NCBI GenBank assembly: GCA_903959175.1
Contig: CAJBVW010000353.1
Coordinates: 1 to 35,743, forward strand
DNA: 35,743 nt
Reading direction: 5' to 3'
From: an uncultured Pseudomonadota bacterium
Lineage (GTDB): Bacteria > Myxococcota_A > UBA796 > SXON01
Made by a program: the position numbers and the translations under genes. Below the pieces are notes generated by a model that saw only the letters and a program-made list of their open reading frames with translations, did not search any database and was not told the DNA's origin. Positions within the stretch are counted from its first letter, which is position 1, and the number at the start of each line of letters is the position of its first letter. Positions 1-8,597 of this stretch are shown in pieces.

Positions 1-1119
1 AAGACGTCGCTGACCGCCGCGATCACCAAGGTGCTCGCGAAGTCGGGCGGCGCGACGTTCCTGGCCTATGACCAGATCGACAAGGCTCCCGAGGAGAAGG
101 CTCGCGGGATCACGATCAACACGGCGCACGTCGAGTACGAGACGAAGAACCGTCACTACGCGCACGTCGATTGTCCGGGTCACGCGGACTACATCAAGAA
201 CATGATCACGGGCGCCGCGCAGATGGACGGCGCGATCCTGGTGGTGTCCGCGGCCGACGGCCCGATGCCCCAGACGAAAGAGCACGTCCTGCTCGCGAAG
301 CAGGTCAACGTCCCCTACATCGTCGTGTTCCTTAATAAGTGCGACGTGCTGGACGACGCGGAGCTTCTCGACCTGGTCGAGATGGAAGTCCGTGAGCTCC
401 TGTCGGCGTACGACTTCCCGGGCGACAGCGTCCCCGTGATCCGCGGTTCGGCGCTCAAGGCGCTCGAAGGCGACATGAGCGAGATCGGTGAGCCGGCGGT
501 GCTGAAGCTGATGGCGGCGGTCGACGCCTCCATCCCCCAGCCGATCCGTGAGACGGAGAAGCCGTTCCTGATGCCGGTCGAGGACGTGTTCACGATCTCG
601 GGTCGTGGCACGGTGGCGACGGGCCGCATCGAGCGCGGGATCGTGAAGGTCGGCGAGAGCATCGAGATCGTGGGCTTCAAGGACACGGTGACCACGACGG
701 TCACGGGCGTCGAGATGTTCCGCAAGCTCCTCGACGAAGGCCAGGCGGGCGACAACGTCGGTCTGCTCCTCCGCGGCGTGAAGCGCGAAGACATCGAGCG
801 CGGCCAGGTGCTCTCGAAGCCGAAGTCGGTCATGCCGCACACGAAGTTCAAGGCCGAGGCCTACATCCTGAAGAAGGATGAGGGTGGCCGCCACAAGCCG
901 TTCTTCGACGGGTACCGTCCCCAGTTCTACTTCCGCACGACGGACGTCACGGGCGTCATCAAGCTGAAGGAAGGAGTGGAAATGGTCATGCCGGGTGACC
1001 GCGTTGAGATGGAGATCGAGCTCATCACTCCGATCGCTATCGAGAAGACCCTCCGTTTCGCGATCCGCGAAGGTGGCCGTACCGTCGGCGCCGGCGTCGT
1101 GTCCGAGATCATCAAGTAA
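1..1119 (+). CDS. tuf: Elongation factor Tu (5' end outside window)
   Basis: GTPase that delivers aminoacyl-tRNA to the ribosomal A site in the cytoplasm. The frame is open from base 1, beginning at the Lys of the P-loop (K-T-S-L-T-A-A), so roughly the first 23 residues are missing and about 372 remain. Visible G-protein motifs are the switch I region [16 protein letters not shown]3 DCPGHADY, G4 NKCD and G5 SALKALEG, followed by the two beta-barrel domains. The P-loop has Ser after GKT where many EF-Tus have Thr. The stop lies 9 nt before rpsJ, so tuf heads the S10 cluster in the str-S10 arrangement. The identification is secure; only the start is unknown. Confidence 0.98.
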   Translation, partial: KTSLTAAITKVLAKSGGATFLAYDQIDKAPEEKARGITINTAHVEYETKNRHYAHVDCPGHADYIKNMITGAAQMDGAILVVSAADGPMPQTKEHVLLAKQVNVPYIVVFLNKCDVLDDAELLDLVEMEVRELLSAYDFPGDSVPVIRGSALKALEGDMSEIGEPAVLKLMAAVDASIPQPIRETEKPFLMPVEDVFTISGRGTVATGRIERGIVKVGESIEIVGFKDTVTTTVTGVEMFRKLLDEGQAGDNVGLLLRGVKREDIERGQVLSKPKSVMPHTKFKAEAYILKKDEGGRHKPFFDGYRPQFYFRTTDVTGVIKLKEGVEMVMPGDRVEMEIELITPIAIEKTLRFAIREGGRTVGAGVVSEIIK

Positions 1120-1128
1120 GGAAGACCA

Positions 1129-1443
1129 ATGGCCTCCACCAACAAGATCCGCATTCGCCTCAAGGCGTACGATCACAAGCTGCTCGACAAGTCTGCGCGG
1201 GAAATCGTGGACACCGCTCGCCGTACCGGCGTGGCGATCCGCGGCCCCTTCCCTCTGCCGACTACGATCAGCCGGTGGACGGTGCTTCGCGGCCCCCACG
1301 TCGACAAGAAGTCGCGTGAGCAGTTCGAGCGCCGCACGCATCATCGTCTGCTCGACATCCTCGAGCCGACGCAGGCGACCGTGGATGCTCTGATGAAACT
1401 GGATCTTTCGGCCGGAGTCCACGTCGAGATCAAGCTGTCCTAG
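1129..1443 (+). CDS. rpsJ: 30S ribosomal protein S10
   Basis: Small-subunit protein of the 30S head that also pairs with NusB in transcription antitermination. The 104 residues match the family length. They contain the typical start ([14 protein letters not shown]), the loop GPFPLPT and the C-terminal strand VHVEIKLS. The start follows GGAAG by a few bases and lies 9 nt after tuf. In the classical S10 operon the next gene is rplC (L3). Here rplD follows after only 29 nt, which contain a good AGGAGG ribosome-binding site and no room for L3. Confidence 0.98.
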   Translation: MASTNKIRIRLKAYDHKLLDKSAREIVDTARRTGVAIRGPFPLPTTISRWTVLRGPHVDKKSREQFERRTHHRLLDILEPTQATVDALMKLDLSAGVHVEIKLS

Positions 1444-1472
1444 GCTGCATCTCGTCGGAACAGGAGGCGTTC

Positions 1473-2096
1473 ATGCCGGTGGTTGATTTGTACAATTCCG
1501 CTCGCGAGAAGCTCGGCACGGTCGAGTTGGACGAGCGGGTCTTCTCGGCTGATGTGAAGGAGCACCTCTTTCACATGGTCGTTCGGCACCAACTCGCCGC
1601 AAGGCGCTCGGGCACGCATGCGACCAAGCAACGCGCCATGGTCGCTGGCGGCGGCAAGAAGCCGTGGCGTCAGAAGGGCACGGGCCGGGCTCGTGCGGGT
1701 TCAACCCGCGCTCCGAACTTCCGCGGCGGTGGCGTGGTCTTCGGACCTCATCCCCGCAGCCACGCCTTCCAGCTCCCCAAGAAGGTTCGGCGGGCCGCGC
1801 TTCGTAGCGCCCTGTCGCGTCGTCTCGGTGAGCAGGCGCTCTACGTGCTCGACCAGGTGGTGCTGCCCGAAGTGAAGACGAAGCACTTCCGCACCTTCCT
1901 CGAGAGCTTCGGCTTCGAGAGCCTGCTGTTGGTCGTCGCGCAGGAGGACCACGCGGTTCGCCTCGCCTCGCGCAACATCCCGGGCGTCACCGTCCTCCCC
2001 GTCGCCGGTCTGAATGTCTACGACATCCTGCGGCACCGCAACATCGCTCTCACCGCGCCCGCGATCGCCCCGATCGTCGAGCGCCTGACGAGGTGA
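1473..2096 (+). CDS. rplD: 50S ribosomal protein L4
   Basis: Large-subunit protein that lines the peptide exit tunnel; in enterobacteria L4 also represses its own operon. The 207 residues are close to the usual length. The conserved extended loop KKPWRQKGTGRARAGSTRAPNFRGGGVVFGP is present in pieces around residues 66-97, and the C-terminal part carries the usual VYDILRH segment. The ATG follows AGGAGGCGTTC, a near-perfect Shine-Dalgarno. The gene sits directly after rpsJ, where L3 would normally intervene, and is followed 3 nt later by rplW. Confidence 0.97.
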   Translation: MPVVDLYNSAREKLGTVELDERVFSADVKEHLFHMVVRHQLAARRSGTHATKQRAMVAGGGKKPWRQKGTGRARAGSTRAPNFRGGGVVFGPHPRSHAFQLPKKVRRAALRSALSRRLGEQALYVLDQVVLPEVKTKHFRTFLESFGFESLLLVVAQEDHAVRLASRNIPGVTVLPVAGLNVYDILRHRNIALTAPAIAPIVERLTR

Positions 2097-2099
2097 GTC

Positions 2100-2387
2100 A
2101 TGGCTGAGCTTCACGACATCATCCTCCGCCCGCTCGTGACCGAGAAGGCCGCAGCAGGCGAAGCCGCCGAGAACACCTACGTGTTCGAAGTCGGCGAGAC
2201 GGCGAACAAGCACGAGATCAAGAACGCTATCGAGCGCTTCTTCAACGTGAAGGTTGAGGACGTTCGTACGGTTCGCGTGCGAGGCAAGTTCAAGCGGTTC
2301 GGTCGCTTCTACGGGAAGCGCTCGAACTGGAAGAAGGCCTACGTCAAGCTCGCGTCCGGCCACACCCTCAACTTCTTCGAGGCCTGA
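2100..2387 (+). CDS. rplW: 50S ribosomal protein L23
   Basis: Protein at the tunnel exit rim, a docking site for trigger factor and SRP. The 95 residues have the family signature: the N-terminal [11 protein letters not shown], the central [21 protein letters not shown] and the basic loop [21 protein letters not shown]. The start codon lies 3 nt after the rplD stop, and its Shine-Dalgarno (GAGGTGAG) overlaps the end of rplD, which suggests translational coupling. rplB begins 1 nt after the stop. Nothing is unusual in the protein itself. Confidence 0.97.
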   Translation: MAELHDIILRPLVTEKAAAGEAAENTYVFEVGETANKHEIKNAIERFFNVKVEDVRTVRVRGKFKRFGRFYGKRSNWKKAYVKLASGHTLNFFEA

Positions 2388-2388
2388 G

Positions 2389-3216
2389 ATGGGTACCAAG
2401 CGCTATAGCGCCAATACGCCGGGCCGCCGCTTCCTCGTCACCGCGGATTTCGCGGAGGTGACGGCGGACAGCCCGGAGCGCTCGCTCACTGCGCCCCTCC
2501 GGCGTACGGGCGGCCGCAACAATATGGGCCGGCGGACGTCCCGCCACATGGGCGGTGGGCACAAGCGCCGCTACCGCATCATCGACTTCCGTCGCGACAA
2601 GATGGAAGTGCGCGGTGTCGTGGCTACGATCGAGTACGATCCGAACCGCAGCGCTCGCATCGCGCTCATCCACTACGTGGACGGCGAGAAGCGGTACATC
2701 ATCGCGCCCCTCGGGCTGAACGTCGGTGATTCGGTTGTCGCGAGCGACTCGGCCGACATCAAGCCGGGCAACGCGCTCCGCCTGACGGCGGTACCGCTCG
2801 GTACGTTCATCCACAACGTGGAGCTCAAGGTGGGTCGCGGCGGGCAGATCTGCCGCTCGGCTGGCTGCTTCGCACAGGTCATGGCGAAGGAGGGCAAGTA
2901 CGTCCTCCTCCGCCTCCCGTCCGGCGAGCTCCGCAACATCCTGGCCGAGTGCCATGCGACGATCGGGCAGGTCGGAAACATCGAGCACGAAAACATCGTC
3001 CTCGGCAAGGCGGGTCGCGCGCGCTGGTTGGGCTATCGCCCGGCCGTTCGCGGTACCGCCATGAACCCCATCGATCACCCGCATGGCGGTGGTGAGGGGC
3101 GCACCAAGGGTGGCCGGCATCCGGTTACCCCGTGGGGCAAGCCCACCAAGGGTTACAAGACCCGGTCCCGGAAGAAGCCGTCCGGCCGGTTCATCGTCAA
3201 GCGGCGTGAGAAGTAG
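2389..3216 (+). CDS. rplB: 50S ribosomal protein L2
   Basis: Core large-subunit protein needed for subunit association and peptidyl transferase assembly. The chosen ATG at 2389 gives 275 residues, the normal length, starting [14 protein letters not shown]. An in-frame start at 2254 would only add sequence that overlaps rplW. Hallmarks are [22 protein letters not shown] near residue 45 and the near-invariant [15 protein letters not shown] around residues 225-240, which includes the His close to the peptidyl transferase centre. The ATG is only 1 nt beyond the rplW stop. Confidence 0.98.
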   Translation: MGTKRYSANTPGRRFLVTADFAEVTADSPERSLTAPLRRTGGRNNMGRRTSRHMGGGHKRRYRIIDFRRDKMEVRGVVATIEYDPNRSARIALIHYVDGEKRYIIAPLGLNVGDSVVASDSADIKPGNALRLTAVPLGTFIHNVELKVGRGGQICRSAGCFAQVMAKEGKYVLLRLPSGELRNILAECHATIGQVGNIEHENIVLGKAGRARWLGYRPAVRGTAMNPIDHPHGGGEGRTKGGRHPVTPWGKPTKGYKTRSRKKPSGRFIVKRREK

Positions 3217-3225
3217 GGAGAAGCC

Positions 3226-3501
3226 ATGGCGCGTTCTGTAAAGAAGGGTCCGTTCGTCGACCAGTACCTCATCGCCAAGGCAGCCGCTGCTCGCGCGGGT
3301 GGTGGCCGCGTGATCAAGACGTGGAGCCGTCGCTCCACGGTGATTCCCGACTTCATCGGTCTGACCTTCGCCGTGCACAACGGCAAGAAGTTCGTCCCGG
3401 TGTACGTCTCGGAGAACATGGTCGGGCACAAGTTCGGGGAGTTCGCGGCGACGCGTACGTTCTACGGGCACGCCGCGGACCGCAAGACCAAGGTCCGCTG
3501 A
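3226..3501 (+). CDS. rpsS: 30S ribosomal protein S19
   Basis: Head protein of the 30S subunit that contacts S13 and the A-site tRNA region. The 91 residues match the family. Landmarks are the start [15 protein letters not shown], the segment [45 protein letters not shown] and the end [26 protein letters not shown] precedes the ATG. A 56-nt spacer follows, unusually long for this operon, and holds a strong hairpin annotated separately. Confidence 0.98.
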   Translation: MARSVKKGPFVDQYLIAKAAAARAGGGRVIKTWSRRSTVIPDFIGLTFAVHNGKKFVPVYVSENMVGHKFGEFAATRTFYGHAADRKTKVR

Positions 3502-3511
3502 ACCTGTTTCC

Positions 3512-3545
3512 GGTTGCCGCCGGCCCTTGCGGGCTGGCGGCAACC
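3512..3545 (+). promoter_or_regulatory. Intra-operon hairpin between rpsS and rplV
   Basis: An inverted repeat with 14 paired positions: 3512-3525 (GGTTGCCGCCGGCC) pairs with 3532-3545 (GGCTGGCGGCAACC) around a 6-nt loop, with one G-U pair in RNA. No T-tract follows, so it does not look like a simple terminator. In the mRNA it would end 12 nt before the rplV start. Its role is inferred: an mRNA processing or stability element, or an attenuator. Confidence 0.75.
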
Positions 3546-3557
3546 ACCGAGTGAGTC

Positions 3558-3905
3558 ATGGAATCGACTGCCATCCTTCGGTTCGCCCGAGTCTCTCCCC
3601 AGAAGGCACGCCTGGTCGCTGACCTGATCCGTGGCCGCGACGCGGGTGAGGCCCTGGAGATCCTTTCGTTCCTTCCCAAGAAGACGGCGCCGATGATCAA
3701 GGCGCTTGTCGAGTCCGCAATGGCCAACGCCGAGCACGCCGCCGAGCGCGCGAGCCGGCAGCTTGACATTGATGACCTGTACGTGAAGACCATTCACGTC
3801 GATCAGGGTGCGATGCTGAGGCGGTTCCGCCCGCGTGCGCAGGGTCGGGCTACCCCGATCCAGAAGAAGACCGCCCACATTACTGTCGTCCTCGACGTCC
3901 GCTAG
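3558..3905 (+). CDS. rplV: 50S ribosomal protein L22
   Basis: Protein whose beta-hairpin reaches into the exit tunnel near the constriction. The 115 residues are typical, with AILRFARVSPQKARLVADLIRG at the N-terminus and the tunnel hairpin region MLRRFRPRAQGRATPIQKKTAHITVVL at the C-terminus, where macrolide-resistance changes occur in other species. The ATG at 3558 lies 12 nt beyond a strong hairpin and has only a weak purine-rich ribosome-binding site (GAGTGAG), so initiation could be influenced by that structure. rpsC follows after 9 nt. Confidence 0.98.
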   Translation: MESTAILRFARVSPQKARLVADLIRGRDAGEALEILSFLPKKTAPMIKALVESAMANAEHAAERASRQLDIDDLYVKTIHVDQGAMLRRFRPRAQGRATPIQKKTAHITVVLDVR

Positions 3906-3914
3906 GAGTTCCAG

Positions 3915-4562
3915 ATGGGACAGAAGGTCAATCCGATCGGCTTCCGCGTCGGCATCACGCGGCCCTGGGAGTCCAAGTGGTTTGCGGAGCGCGATTACCA
4001 GCGCTTCCTTCACGAGGACATCCAGATCCGCCGGTACCTCAAGGAGAAGCTGTACGTCGCTGGCATCAGCAAGATCCGCATCGAGCGGGCTGCGAACAAG
4101 GCCAAGGTGTACATCCACGCTGCCAAGCCCGGCGTGATCATCGATAAGCGGGCCCGCGGTCTGGATCAGCTCCGCATCGACCTCCAGAAGCTCGTCCAGA
4201 CGGAGGTTTTCCTCAACGTCATGGAAGTGCGCAAGGTCGACACGGACGCGCTGCTCGTCGCCGAGAACATCGCGGCGCAGCTCGAGAAGCGCGTCAGCTT
4301 CCGCCGCGCCATGAAGAAGGCGATGCAGCAGTCGAAGAAGGCCGGCGCGAAGGGCATCAAGGTGATGTGCGCTGGTCGTCTCGGTGGTGCGGAAATGAGC
4401 CGCACCGAGTGGTATCGCGAAGGCCGCGTTCCTCTCCACACCCTCCGGGCCGACGTCGACTATGGCCTCGCCGAAGCCCGCACCACCTACGGCGTCATTG
4501 GCGTCAAGGTGTGGATCTTCAAGGGCGAGATCATGCCCGGCGACGAAGACCGTTCGCTCTGA
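3915..4562 (+). CDS. rpsC: 30S ribosomal protein S3
   Basis: Head protein at the mRNA entry channel. The 215 residues contain the start [24 protein letters not shown], a type II KH domain around residues 40-110 with the [15 protein letters not shown] segment, and the C-terminal domain with [34 protein letters not shown]. The length is near the family minimum of about 210-230, without a long C-terminal tail. The ATG follows AGGAGTTCCAG, 9 nt after rplV. A 25-nt gap precedes rplP. Confidence 0.98.
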   Translation: MGQKVNPIGFRVGITRPWESKWFAERDYQRFLHEDIQIRRYLKEKLYVAGISKIRIERAANKAKVYIHAAKPGVIIDKRARGLDQLRIDLQKLVQTEVFLNVMEVRKVDTDALLVAENIAAQLEKRVSFRRAMKKAMQQSKKAGAKGIKVMCAGRLGGAEMSRTEWYREGRVPLHTLRADVDYGLAEARTTYGVIGVKVWIFKGEIMPGDEDRSL

Positions 4563-4587
4563 ACTCACGCGGCAGCAGAGGTAGACT

Positions 4588-5007
4588 ATGCTTTCCCCCA
4601 AGCGAGTAAAGTTTCGTAAGGTCCAGAAGGGCCGTACTCGTGGTCTGGCGTATCGCGGCGGCGACGTGAGCTTCGGCGACTACGGTCTCCAGGCGGTCAC
4701 CTCCGGATGGCTCACGTCCCGTCAAATCGAGGCGGCGCGTATTGCGCTTACCCGCCACGTGAAGCGCGGCGGTAAGATCTGGATCCGGGTGTTCCCGGAC
4801 AAGCCCATCACCAAGAAGCCCGCCGAGACCCGGCAGGGTACCGGTAAGGGCGCCCTGGAGTACTGGGTCGCGGTCGTTCGGCCGGGCCGCGTGCTCTACG
4901 AGCTCGAGGGCGTGCCGGAAGACGTGGCGCGTGAGGCCCTGCGTCTCGCGAGCCACAAGCTCCCCATTTCCACCCGCGTCGTGAAGCGCGAAGAGGTGAT
5001 CGGATGA
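4588..5007 (+). CDS. rplP: 50S ribosomal protein L16
   Basis: Large-subunit protein near the A-site tRNA elbow and the central protuberance. The 139 residues fit the family. Landmarks are [24 protein letters not shown], the [36 protein letters not shown] block and [21 protein letters not shown]. The ATG follows a GCAGAGGTAG ribosome-binding site. The stop overlaps the rpmC start (ATGA at 5004-5007), so the two genes are probably translationally coupled. Confidence 0.98.
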   Translation: MLSPKRVKFRKVQKGRTRGLAYRGGDVSFGDYGLQAVTSGWLTSRQIEAARIALTRHVKRGGKIWIRVFPDKPITKKPAETRQGTGKGALEYWVAVVRPGRVLYELEGVPEDVAREALRLASHKLPISTRVVKREEVIG

Positions 5008-5327
5008 AGATCGACGAACTCGCGAGCCTCGGCGACGAGCAGCTCGTTCACAAGGAGCTCGAGCTCGAGCGCACGATGATGGGGCACACGTTCCGTCACC
5101 GCCTGCAGCAGCTCGAGAACACCAGCGTCCTCAAGACCACTCGTCGCGACATCGCGCGCACCCAGACGCTCCTGGTCGCGCGTGAGCATGAAGCAGGCCT
5201 TCAGCGCGGGTCCCTCAAGGCTCGCCATCGCTCCACCTTCGTCGCCGCTGCGCCCGCCGCTTCTGCTGGCGGTGCTGGCGATGACTTCTTGAAGGGCGTT
5301 CTTGACAGCCGGGAGCCGGCTGAATAG
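5004..5327 (+). CDS. rpmC: 50S ribosomal protein L29 with C-terminal extension
   Basis: Small helical protein at the exit-tunnel rim near L23. The first 65-68 residues are ordinary L29 ([14 protein letters not shown], then [21 protein letters not shown]). Most L29 proteins end there, at 60-70 residues. This one runs to 107, with an Ala/Gly-rich linker ([14 protein letters not shown]) and a short acidic end ([13 protein letters not shown]). The start overlaps the rplP stop. Because the tail is a low-complexity linker and ends in a clear stop, I read it as a real extension rather than a frameshift, but homologs should be compared. Confidence 0.93.
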   Translation: MKIDELASLGDEQLVHKELELERTMMGHTFRHRLQQLENTSVLKTTRRDIARTQTLLVAREHEAGLQRGSLKARHRSTFVAAAPAASAGGAGDDFLKGVLDSREPAE

Positions 5328-5442
5328 AAGCTGATTCTGCCGGACGGGTGCGAAAGCACTGTGTCCTACCGCGGCGTCCACGGAAGTGGAGACCCGCGGC
5401 GTCCTCTTCAAAACCCGGGAATCCGGGCTCAATAGGTGAGAG
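5328..5442 (+). promoter_or_regulatory. Structured spacer between rpmC and rpsQ
   Basis: This 115-nt gap is long for the operon. It holds an 11-bp direct repeat CCGCGGCGTCC (5369-5379 and 5394-5404). Between the copies is a small hairpin TCCAC-GGAA-GTGGA (5377-5390), with a GNRA-type loop. A second hairpin CCCGG-GAAT-CCGGG follows at 5414-5427, just before the rpsQ ribosome-binding site (AGGTGAG). No ORF was recognised here. A regulatory function is only inferred. Confidence 0.5.
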
Positions 5443-5709
5443 ATGTCGGACGAGAACTCCACTGGCCGTCGCCGCCAGGTACGCGGCAAGGTCGTGTCCA
5501 GCAAGATGGACAAGACCATCGTGGTCGCGGTCGAACGTACCGTGAAGCACAAGCAGTACCGTAAGTACATCACGCGGGTGCGCACCTTCCAGGCGCACGA
5601 CGAGCAGAACAGCTGCAGCGTCGACGACGTGGTGATCATCGAGGAATGCCGGCCCCTGTCCCGCCATAAGCGTTGGACGTTGGTCGAGCGCATTCCGGCG
5701 AAGTCCTGA
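5443..5709 (+). CDS. rpsQ: 30S ribosomal protein S17
   Basis: Primary 16S rRNA-binding OB-fold protein of the 30S body. The 88 residues contain [33 protein letters not shown], then [25 protein letters not shown], which are the diagnostic family segments. The ATG at 5443 follows AGGTGAGAG and is preceded by a 115-nt structured spacer after rpmC. A gap of 22 nt separates it from rplN. Residues 1-10 ([10 protein letters not shown]) form a short polar extension, common in this family. Confidence 0.97.
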   Translation: MSDENSTGRRRQVRGKVVSSKMDKTIVVAVERTVKHKQYRKYITRVRTFQAHDEQNSCSVDDVVIIEECRPLSRHKRWTLVERIPAKS

Positions 5710-5731
5710 ACGGCGCCGGGAGGACCACACC

Positions 5732-6100
5732 ATGATTCAAATGCAGTCTCACCTCGATGTCGCTGACAACTCCGGCGCTCGCCGCGTGCAGTGCGTCAAG
5801 GTTCTTGGCGGCAGCAAGCGGAAGTACGCCTCCATTGGCGACATCATTGTCGTCAGCGTGAAGGAGGCCATTCCGAACGGTAAGGTGAAGAAGGGTGACG
5901 TGCATAAGGCCGTCATCGTTCGTACCGCGAAGGAAATCCGTCGTGCGGATGGTACGTACATCCGCTTCGATACGAACTCCGCGGTTCTCATCGACAACAA
6001 GGGCGAGCCCGTCGGTACCCGCATCTTCGGCCCTGTTGCACGCGAGCTTCGCGGTCGGCAGTACATGAAGATCGTCGCCCTCGCGCCTGAGGTGCTCTAA
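5732..6100 (+). CDS. rplN: 50S ribosomal protein L14
   Basis: Protein at the subunit interface that forms bridges with 16S rRNA. Its 122 residues are the exact usual length. It begins [28 protein letters not shown] and contains [45 protein letters not shown], followed by [13 protein letters not shown]. The GGGAGGACCACACC ribosome-binding site precedes the ATG. The last base of its TAA is the first base of the rplX ATG (TAATG at 6098-6102), which implies coupled translation. Confidence 0.98.
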   Translation: MIQMQSHLDVADNSGARRVQCVKVLGGSKRKYASIGDIIVVSVKEAIPNGKVKKGDVHKAVIVRTAKEIRRADGTYIRFDTNSAVLIDNKGEPVGTRIFGPVARELRGRQYMKIVALAPEVL

Positions 6101-6417
6101 TGAAGGCCAAGCTTAAGATTCGTCGCGACGACACGGTGATCGTGATCGCGGGGAAGAGCAAGGGCAAGGTTGGTAAGGTCGTTCGAGTCCTTCCTGAGGA
6201 CGGGCGCCTGGTGGTCGAGGGTGTTGCCATGGTCAAGCGCCATGTGAAGGCCCAGGGTCAACAGGCGGGCTCGGTTGTAGAGAAGGAAGCCGCCATCCAC
6301 ATCTCGAACGTTGCGCTCTGGAGCGTGGCCGAGGGGCGCCGGATCAAGGTCGGCTACAGCATCAAGGAAGACGGCACCAAGGTGCGCGTCGACCGCAAGA
6401 CCGGCGCCACGGTCTGA
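6100..6417 (+). CDS. rplX: 50S ribosomal protein L24
   Basis: Assembly-initiator protein that binds domain I of 23S rRNA. The 105 residues carry a KOW motif near the N-terminus ([40 protein letters not shown]). The C-terminal half has [13 protein letters not shown] and the terminal [14 protein letters not shown]. The ATG at 6100 overlaps the rplN stop by one base, and rplE starts 16 nt after the stop. Length and motifs are typical. Confidence 0.97.
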   Translation: MKAKLKIRRDDTVIVIAGKSKGKVGKVVRVLPEDGRLVVEGVAMVKRHVKAQGQQAGSVVEKEAAIHISNVALWSVAEGRRIKVGYSIKEDGTKVRVDRKTGATV

Positions 6418-6433
6418 GTGGAGAGAACCAGAA

Positions 6434-6979
6434 ATGCCTGAAACTCGTCTCAAGAAGCACTACCACTCGTCGGTGATGCCTGCGCTCCAGAAGGAGTTTG
6501 GGTATTCCAACGTGATGAAGGTGCCTCGCCTCGAGAAGATCGTCCTCAATGCGTCAATCAAGGAGGCCACGCAAAACGTGAAGCTCCTGGAGACCGCTGC
6601 TGAGGAGCTCTCGCTCATTACTGGACAGAAGGCGCAGATTCGTCGCGCTCGCAAGTCCATCGCGAACTTCAAGTTGCGCGAGGGCATGCCCATCGGTGCG
6701 CGTGTGACCCTTCGGGGCGCGCGTATGTGGGAATTCCTCGATCGGCTCATCCACATCGCTTTGCCGCGCGTGCGCGACTTCCGCGGTGTGAATCCGAAGG
6801 CTTTCGACGGCCGTGGGAACTATTCCCTGGGCGTCACCGAACAGATCATCTTTCCCGAGATCAACTACGACCGTGTGTCGAAGGTGACCGGGATGAACAT
6901 CGCGTTCGTCACCACCGCCGAGAACGATGTCGAGGGGCGGGCTCTGCTCCGTCACATCGGCGTCCCGTTCCGGCAGTAA
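6434..6979 (+). CDS. rplE: 50S ribosomal protein L5
   Basis: Central-protuberance protein that binds 5S rRNA and contacts P-site tRNA. The chosen ATG at 6434 gives 181 residues, beginning [31 protein letters not shown], the usual family start. An in-frame upstream start would overlap rplX and is not supported. Other landmarks are [35 protein letters not shown] and the ending [35 protein letters not shown] precedes the start. rpsN follows after 11 nt. Confidence 0.98.
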   Translation: MPETRLKKHYHSSVMPALQKEFGYSNVMKVPRLEKIVLNASIKEATQNVKLLETAAEELSLITGQKAQIRRARKSIANFKLREGMPIGARVTLRGARMWEFLDRLIHIALPRVRDFRGVNPKAFDGRGNYSLGVTEQIIFPEINYDRVSKVTGMNIAFVTTAENDVEGRALLRHIGVPFRQ

Positions 6980-6990
6980 GGGAGGAGACA

Positions 6991-7176
6991 GTGGCCAAGA
7001 AGTCTCAAATCGCCCGCTCGAAGCGGACGCCCAAGTTCGCGGTGCGAGCGAAGAATCGTTGTCCGCTCTGCGGGCGGCCCCGCGCTTTCCTCCGCAAGTT
7101 CAACATGTGCCGTATCTGCTTCCGGTCGCTTTCGCTTAAGGGCGAGATCCCCGGAGTCATGAAGGCAAGCTGGTAG
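6991..7176 (+). CDS. rpsN: 30S ribosomal protein S14, zinc-binding (type Z)
   Basis: Short S14 of the 30S head. The 61-residue protein has four cysteines in two CxxC pairs (CPLCGRP and CRICF), the zinc-ribbon form. This contrasts with the longer, Cys-free S14 of enterobacteria. The start is a GTG at 6991, preceded by GGGAGGAGACA; the family N-terminus ([15 protein letters not shown]) supports it. It lies between rplE and rpsH in the standard order. The zinc-type form implies dependence on zinc unless a paralog exists elsewhere. Confidence 0.96.
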   Translation: MAKKSQIARSKRTPKFAVRAKNRCPLCGRPRAFLRKFNMCRICFRSLSLKGEIPGVMKASW

Positions 7177-7195
7177 GCAGACCGGGAGCGAACCC

Positions 7196-7594
7196 ATGTC
7201 CATGACCGATCCCATCGCTGATCTGCTGACGCGCATCCGCAACGCCATTCAGGCGCGTCATGCCAGCGTAGTGGTGCCCCGCTCGAAGCTGAAGCTCGAG
7301 CTGGTGAAGATCCTCAAGAGCGAAGGCTTTGTTGAGGGATTCATCGACAGCCCGACGGATGCGAAGGGCACCATCAAGATCTTCCTCAAGTATGACGGCG
7401 GCAAGCAGGGCGTCATCCAGGGCCTCAAGCGTGTGAGCTCGCCTAGCCGTCGTTTCTACGTCGGTAAGGATGAGATTCCCCGCGTGCGGAACGGCCTCGG
7501 CCTCGCAATCTTGACCACCCCGCAGGGTGTTCTCTCCGACCGAGCGGCTCGTACCGCGGGCGTCGGCGGGGAAGTCCTCTGCTACGTCTGGTAG
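7196..7594 (+). CDS. rpsH: 30S ribosomal protein S8
   Basis: Primary 16S rRNA-binding protein, known in enterobacteria as the translational repressor of the spc operon. The 132 residues include [17 protein letters not shown] at the N-terminus and the conserved C-terminal [33 protein letters not shown]. Two ATGs lie at 7196 and 7202; the first has GGGAG 7 nt upstream (7184-7188) and is preferred. It follows rpsN by 19 nt and precedes rplF by 25 nt. Confidence 0.98.
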   Translation: MSMTDPIADLLTRIRNAIQARHASVVVPRSKLKLELVKILKSEGFVEGFIDSPTDAKGTIKIFLKYDGGKQGVIQGLKRVSSPSRRFYVGKDEIPRVRNGLGLAILTTPQGVLSDRAARTAGVGGEVLCYVW

Positions 7595-7619
7595 CGCACA
7601 CTTCCGCGAGGAAACTACG

Positions 7620-8159
7620 ATGTCTCGTATTGGAAAGCTCCCCGTCGCCCTGCCGGCGGGGGTTTCTGTGAACGTTGCCGAAGGCGTAGTCCGGGTCAAG
7701 GGGCCCAAGGGCGAGCTGAGTCAGCGTATGGCGACCGGCGTGTCGATCGAACAGGAGGGAAACTTCCTCAAGGTCGTGCGTCAGGACGACAGCCGCCAGT
7801 TCCGTTCGAACCATGGTCTTACGCGCGCACTCGTGAACAACATGGTTCAGGGCGTGACCAAGGGATTCGAGCGGCGCCTCGAGATTCAGGGCGTCGGCTT
7901 CAAGAGCGAGGTGAAGGGCAAGAGCCTTATTCTCTCGCTCGGCTACAGCCACACCATCGACTTCCCGTTCCCGGCTGGGATCACGATTGAAGTCGAGAAA
8001 GGCACCAAGCTCAGTATCAAGGGCAGCGACCGCCAGACCGTTGGAGAGACGGCGGCCAAGTTGCGCGGATTCCGCTCCCCCGACAGCTACAAGGGTAAGG
8101 GCGTCCGCAACGAAGGCGAGCACATCAAGCTCAAGGCCGGCAAGACGGCGAAGAAGTAG
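7620..8159 (+). CDS. rplF: 50S ribosomal protein L6
   Basis: Protein near the sarcin-ricin loop and GTPase-associated region, made of two duplicated domains. The ATG at 7620 yields 179 residues starting MSRIGKLPVALPAGVSVNVAEGVVRVKGPKGEL, with GAGGAAACTACG in front. The C-terminal domain contains the GVGFKSEVKGKSLILSLGYSH block and FRSPDSYKGKGVRNEGEHIKLKAGKTAKK. An earlier in-frame start at 7527 would lie inside rpsH and does not match the family, so it is rejected. Confidence 0.98.
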   Translation: MSRIGKLPVALPAGVSVNVAEGVVRVKGPKGELSQRMATGVSIEQEGNFLKVVRQDDSRQFRSNHGLTRALVNNMVQGVTKGFERRLEIQGVGFKSEVKGKSLILSLGYSHTIDFPFPAGITIEVEKGTKLSIKGSDRQTVGETAAKLRGFRSPDSYKGKGVRNEGEHIKLKAGKTAKK

Positions 8160-8168
8160 AGGTCCAAG

Positions 8169-8534
8169 ATGGCGTATGCTCAAGCTGGTGATTCGCGCGA
8201 ACGTCGCAAGAAGCGCATCCGTAAGAAGGTGTTTGGCAGCAGCGAGCGCCCGCGTCTCACTGTGTTTCGCACCGATTCGCACATGTACGCGCAGATTGTC
8301 GACGACGTGACGGGTGTCACGCTCGCGGCAGCCTCTACCCTGAGCTCTGATCTCAAGGGCCACGAGGGACACCGCGGCAACATCGAAGCTGCCAAGGCCG
8401 TAGGTCGGCTTATTGCCGAGCGGGCGAAGGCGGCATCGGTGGACAAGGTGGTCTTCGACCGCAACGGGTTCCTCTACCACGGCCGCGTTCAGGCCTTGGC
8501 TGACTCGGCCCGCGAGGCTGGCCTCGATTTCTGA
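8169..8534 (+). CDS. rplR: 50S ribosomal protein L18
   Basis: 5S rRNA-binding protein of the central protuberance. The 121 residues show [47 protein letters not shown], the family core, and end with the classical [26 protein letters not shown]. The ATG follows GAGGTCCAAG, 9 nt after rplF. A 66-nt spacer with small hairpins separates it from rpsE, longer than most spacers in this cluster. Confidence 0.98.
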   Translation: MAYAQAGDSRERRKKRIRKKVFGSSERPRLTVFRTDSHMYAQIVDDVTGVTLAAASTLSSDLKGHEGHRGNIEAAKAVGRLIAERAKAASVDKVVFDRNGFLYHGRVQALADSAREAGLDF

Positions 8535-8582
8535 TCCCCATTCCCCGTCGGGGTTCTCGGTCTCGAACCGCAGGACCCACGG

Positions 8583-8597
8583 CGACTCCCGGAGTCG
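8583..8597 (+). promoter_or_regulatory. Hairpin covering the rpsE ribosome-binding site
   Basis: CGACTC (8583-8588) can pair with GAGTCG (8592-8597) across a 3-nt loop. The only Shine-Dalgarno-like bases ahead of the GTG at 8601 (CGGAG, 8590-8594) are inside this stem and loop. Translation of rpsE may therefore depend on unfolding. The spacer also has CCCC-GTC-GGGG at 8543-8553. The stems are short, so the effect is inferred. Confidence 0.4.
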
